Below, in pieces: positions 23,472-24,904 of a DNA stretch of 24,904 bases. The notes beneath the pieces were generated by a model that searched no databases, was not told the DNA's origin, and was given only the letters and a program-made list of their open reading frames with translations. Each line of letters opens with the position of its first letter. Position 1 is the stretch's first letter. This stretch comes from JAAYJK01 sp964531295 (GTDB lineage Bacteria > Bacillota > Syntrophomonadia > Syntrophomonadales > Syntrophomonadaceae), in assembly GCA_964531295.1 (NCBI GenBank), contig CAZHHJ010000021.1, positions 1 through 24,904 on the forward strand, written 5' to 3'. Position numbers and translations under genes: made by a program.

Positions 23472-24476
23472 TTGAATTTGTATGGCATAGGCCTAGACAT
23501 TGGGAGCAAGAAGATAAAAATGGCCAGAGTAAAGAAAAATGGCAGCCAAGTAATAGTTGTGAGTTTTGGCAGCCGGGATACACCAGCAGGTGTAATTGAG
23601 GCGGGGATTATCAAAGATCCTGAGACTTTGGGAGCTGTCATTGCCAGCCTGGTAAGCGAGCTGGGGTTGAAAAATAAAGCAGCAGCAACAGCGGTAGCCG
23701 GACCTCAAGTATACACCCGTATCATTTCTATGCCTCGCTTAGCATGGAAGGAACTTCGTAAAGCGCTTAAGTATGAAGCGGCGGCTTTCCTGCCTATCCC
23801 AGTCGAAGAAGCGGCCATGGATATATTTCCCCTGCGCAAATACCAGGATCAGGAAGAAGACCGGGTGGAGCTTTTTTTTGTAGCGGTAAGGCGCAGTCAG
23901 GTGGAAAAAATTGCGATGGCATGCAAAATGGGTAAATTAAAATTACAGACCATAGAGATTGAGCCCCTGGCCCTGAAGCGGCTCTTTCTGGATAATAGAA
24001 GGTCCGGGGCGCAAGCCTTTCTACATATAGGAGCTTCCCGTTCGTGTTTTTCAGTACATAAAGAAGGAGTGCTGGTTTTTAATAGGAATTTTTCTTCTGC
24101 CTATACGGCTTATCCGGCCCGGGCGGCATTTTCCTACAGTGAAGCAAGCCCAGTGGAGTCCTCATGTTCAAGCAATGAGCAGGTGATCAAGGATATAGTG
24201 AATGAAGTTGCTCGCTCAGCAGAGCATTTTCGATTGCAGCAGCAGAGCGAACTGAGCAAGATATTTATTACTGGGGGTGGAATTAGAATATCCGGTTTGG
24301 ATGAGGCTATAAGGTCGATTAGCAAGTGTGAGGTTGAAGTCGGTGATGTTCTTTCCCGCGTAAGTCTCACCGGGCAGTTTGAAGCCAAGGATTTGGATGA
24401 ACTGAAATATGACTTTGCGGTGGCAATCGGCTTGGCATTAAGGGGGGGAGATTCTTGGCGCCAGACAAAGATATAA
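23472..24476 (+). CDS. pilM: Type IV pilus actin-like ATPase PilM
   Basis: 334 residues from the TTG at 23472, which has AAGGAGGT (23459-23466) 5 bases upstream; the frame is open from 23400, but that part overlaps the previous gene. It begins LNLYGIGLDIGSKKIKMARV, the first phosphate-binding loop of the actin/FtsA-like fold, and carries IFITGGGIRISGLDEAI near 270-286 as the adenosine site. SMPRLAWKELRKALKYEAA and PVEEAAMDIFPL are typical of PilM. In known systems it is cytoplasmic, binds the N-terminus of PilN and connects motors to the membrane ring. It overlaps the next gene by 22 bases. Confidence 0.92.
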   Translation: MNLYGIGLDIGSKKIKMARVKKNGSQVIVVSFGSRDTPAGVIEAGIIKDPETLGAVIASLVSELGLKNKAAATAVAGPQVYTRIISMPRLAWKELRKALKYEAAAFLPIPVEEAAMDIFPLRKYQDQEEDRVELFFVAVRRSQVEKIAMACKMGKLKLQTIEIEPLALKRLFLDNRRSGAQAFLHIGASRSCFSVHKEGVLVFNRNFSSAYTAYPARAAFSYSEASPVESSCSSNEQVIKDIVNEVARSAEHFRLQQQSELSKIFITGGGIRISGLDEAIRSISKCEVEVGDVLSRVSLTGQFEAKDLDELKYDFAVAIGLALRGGDSWRQTKI

Positions 24477-24904
24477 GAATAAACCTTATCGAAAAAGATG
24501 ATAAGCTTTTGGGCAGAAGAAAAAACCTCATGATATGCTTGTTGGCAGCATTATTAATGCTGAGCGGAATGCTGGGCACTTATTCTCATAGCAATAAGCG
24601 GTTGATAGCATTACGGGCTGAGAATAGCCGTTTGCAAGAACAGTATATCCAGGCTGATACTCTACTGCGGAAGGCTAAGAACACTGCAGATAGCAGCGAC
24701 CTGCTGAAAGAGAAAAAGAGTACGGTCTTGCAGGTGCAAAATAGCCAGACATCAACCCTGCAGATTTTGCATGAGATTGAAGAAACCATGCCAGAGGGCA
24801 TACGGCTGATTGAAATTGAAATAGGGCTGGAAAAAGTTGGCCTTAAAGGGTTTGCGCTTGCCCAGACCCCGGAAGTATTGTTATCTGCGCTTAGAAACAG
24901 TAAT
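24455..24904 (+). CDS. pilN: PilN-like pilus alignment protein, 3' end cut by the window
   Basis: 150 codons are open to the window edge from a TTG at 24455, which has GGGGGGGAG 4 bases upstream inside pilM. The N-terminus contains DIRINLIEKDDK, matching the conserved INL motif that docks PilN into the PilM groove. One membrane helix (about 24-42) is followed by a coiled coil (about 46-95) and then the PilN periplasmic-type domain (GIRLIEIEIGLEKVGLKGFA). Gene order after pilM and these features identify it; the last residues and any pilO lie beyond the window. Confidence 0.85.
   Translation, partial: MAPDKDIRINLIEKDDKLLGRRKNLMICLLAALLMLSGMLGTYSHSNKRLIALRAENSRLQEQYIQADTLLRKAKNTADSSDLLKEKKSTVLQVQNSQTSTLQILHEIEETMPEGIRLIEIEIGLEKVGLKGFALAQTPEVLLSALRNSN

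Noticed and set aside
1..24904. CRISPR arrays, tRNA or rRNA genes, insertion sequences
   Set aside because: No regularly spaced repeats, no cloverleaf or rRNA-like stretch, and no transposase or integrase frame were seen.

Overview
The window looks like chromosome of a low-to-moderate GC Firmicute of the Clostridia. The gene order and family mix most resemble Syntrophomonas-type anaerobes. This rests on strong GGAGG-type ribosome sites, frequent TTG and GTG starts, a yqeG-aroE neighbourhood as in Firmicutes, a UPF0316 membrane protein, a FadH-like flavoenzyme, and an aromatic (aro) operon fused to a type IV pilus cluster. The species assignment is inference from recalled synteny, not a search.

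Layout. 254-2653: a soluble three-PAS, GGDEF, HD-GYP cyclic-di-GMP protein with its own promoter, ending in a hairpin shared with the convergent Nudix gene (2681-3295, minus; CoA-pyrophosphatase-like). 3500-5434: a 644-residue FadH-like FMN/4Fe-4S/FAD oxidoreductase, divergent from the Nudix gene. 5552-6166 (minus): a small lipoprotein. 6403-7410: GalT-like nucleotidyltransferase. 7465-7977: YqeG-type HAD phosphatase. 7978-8207: a spacer with a hairpin element that could encode a 26-residue peptide.

8208-12896: aroE, a FimT/GspH-like pseudopilin overlapping aroE, UPF0316, aroC, aroK and aroB, tightly packed and probably one transcript. This gives four shikimate/chorismate enzymes with a pilin-like gene embedded among them. 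12897-14998 separates this from the pilus operon. It holds a half-size ferritin-like protein, an unrecognised 441-residue coiled-coil membrane protein on the minus strand, and a 415-base spacer whose right end carries a near-consensus promoter.

14999 to the window end: pilB, pilT, a 308-base spacer, pilC, a major-type prepilin, pilD, three minor pilin-like proteins (PilV-, PilW- and PilX-like), pilM, and the first 150 codons of a pilN-like gene cut by the window edge. Together they supply assembly and retraction motors, inner-membrane platform, pilin subunits, processing peptidase and the cytoplasmic PilM/PilN connector. No secretin is seen. I saw no rRNA, tRNA, CRISPR array, transposase or integrase. 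The main unexplained items are the 441-residue membrane protein, the hairpin/peptide element before aroE, the GGGGACGGT hairpins that supply stop codons, and the pseudopilin inside the aro operon.
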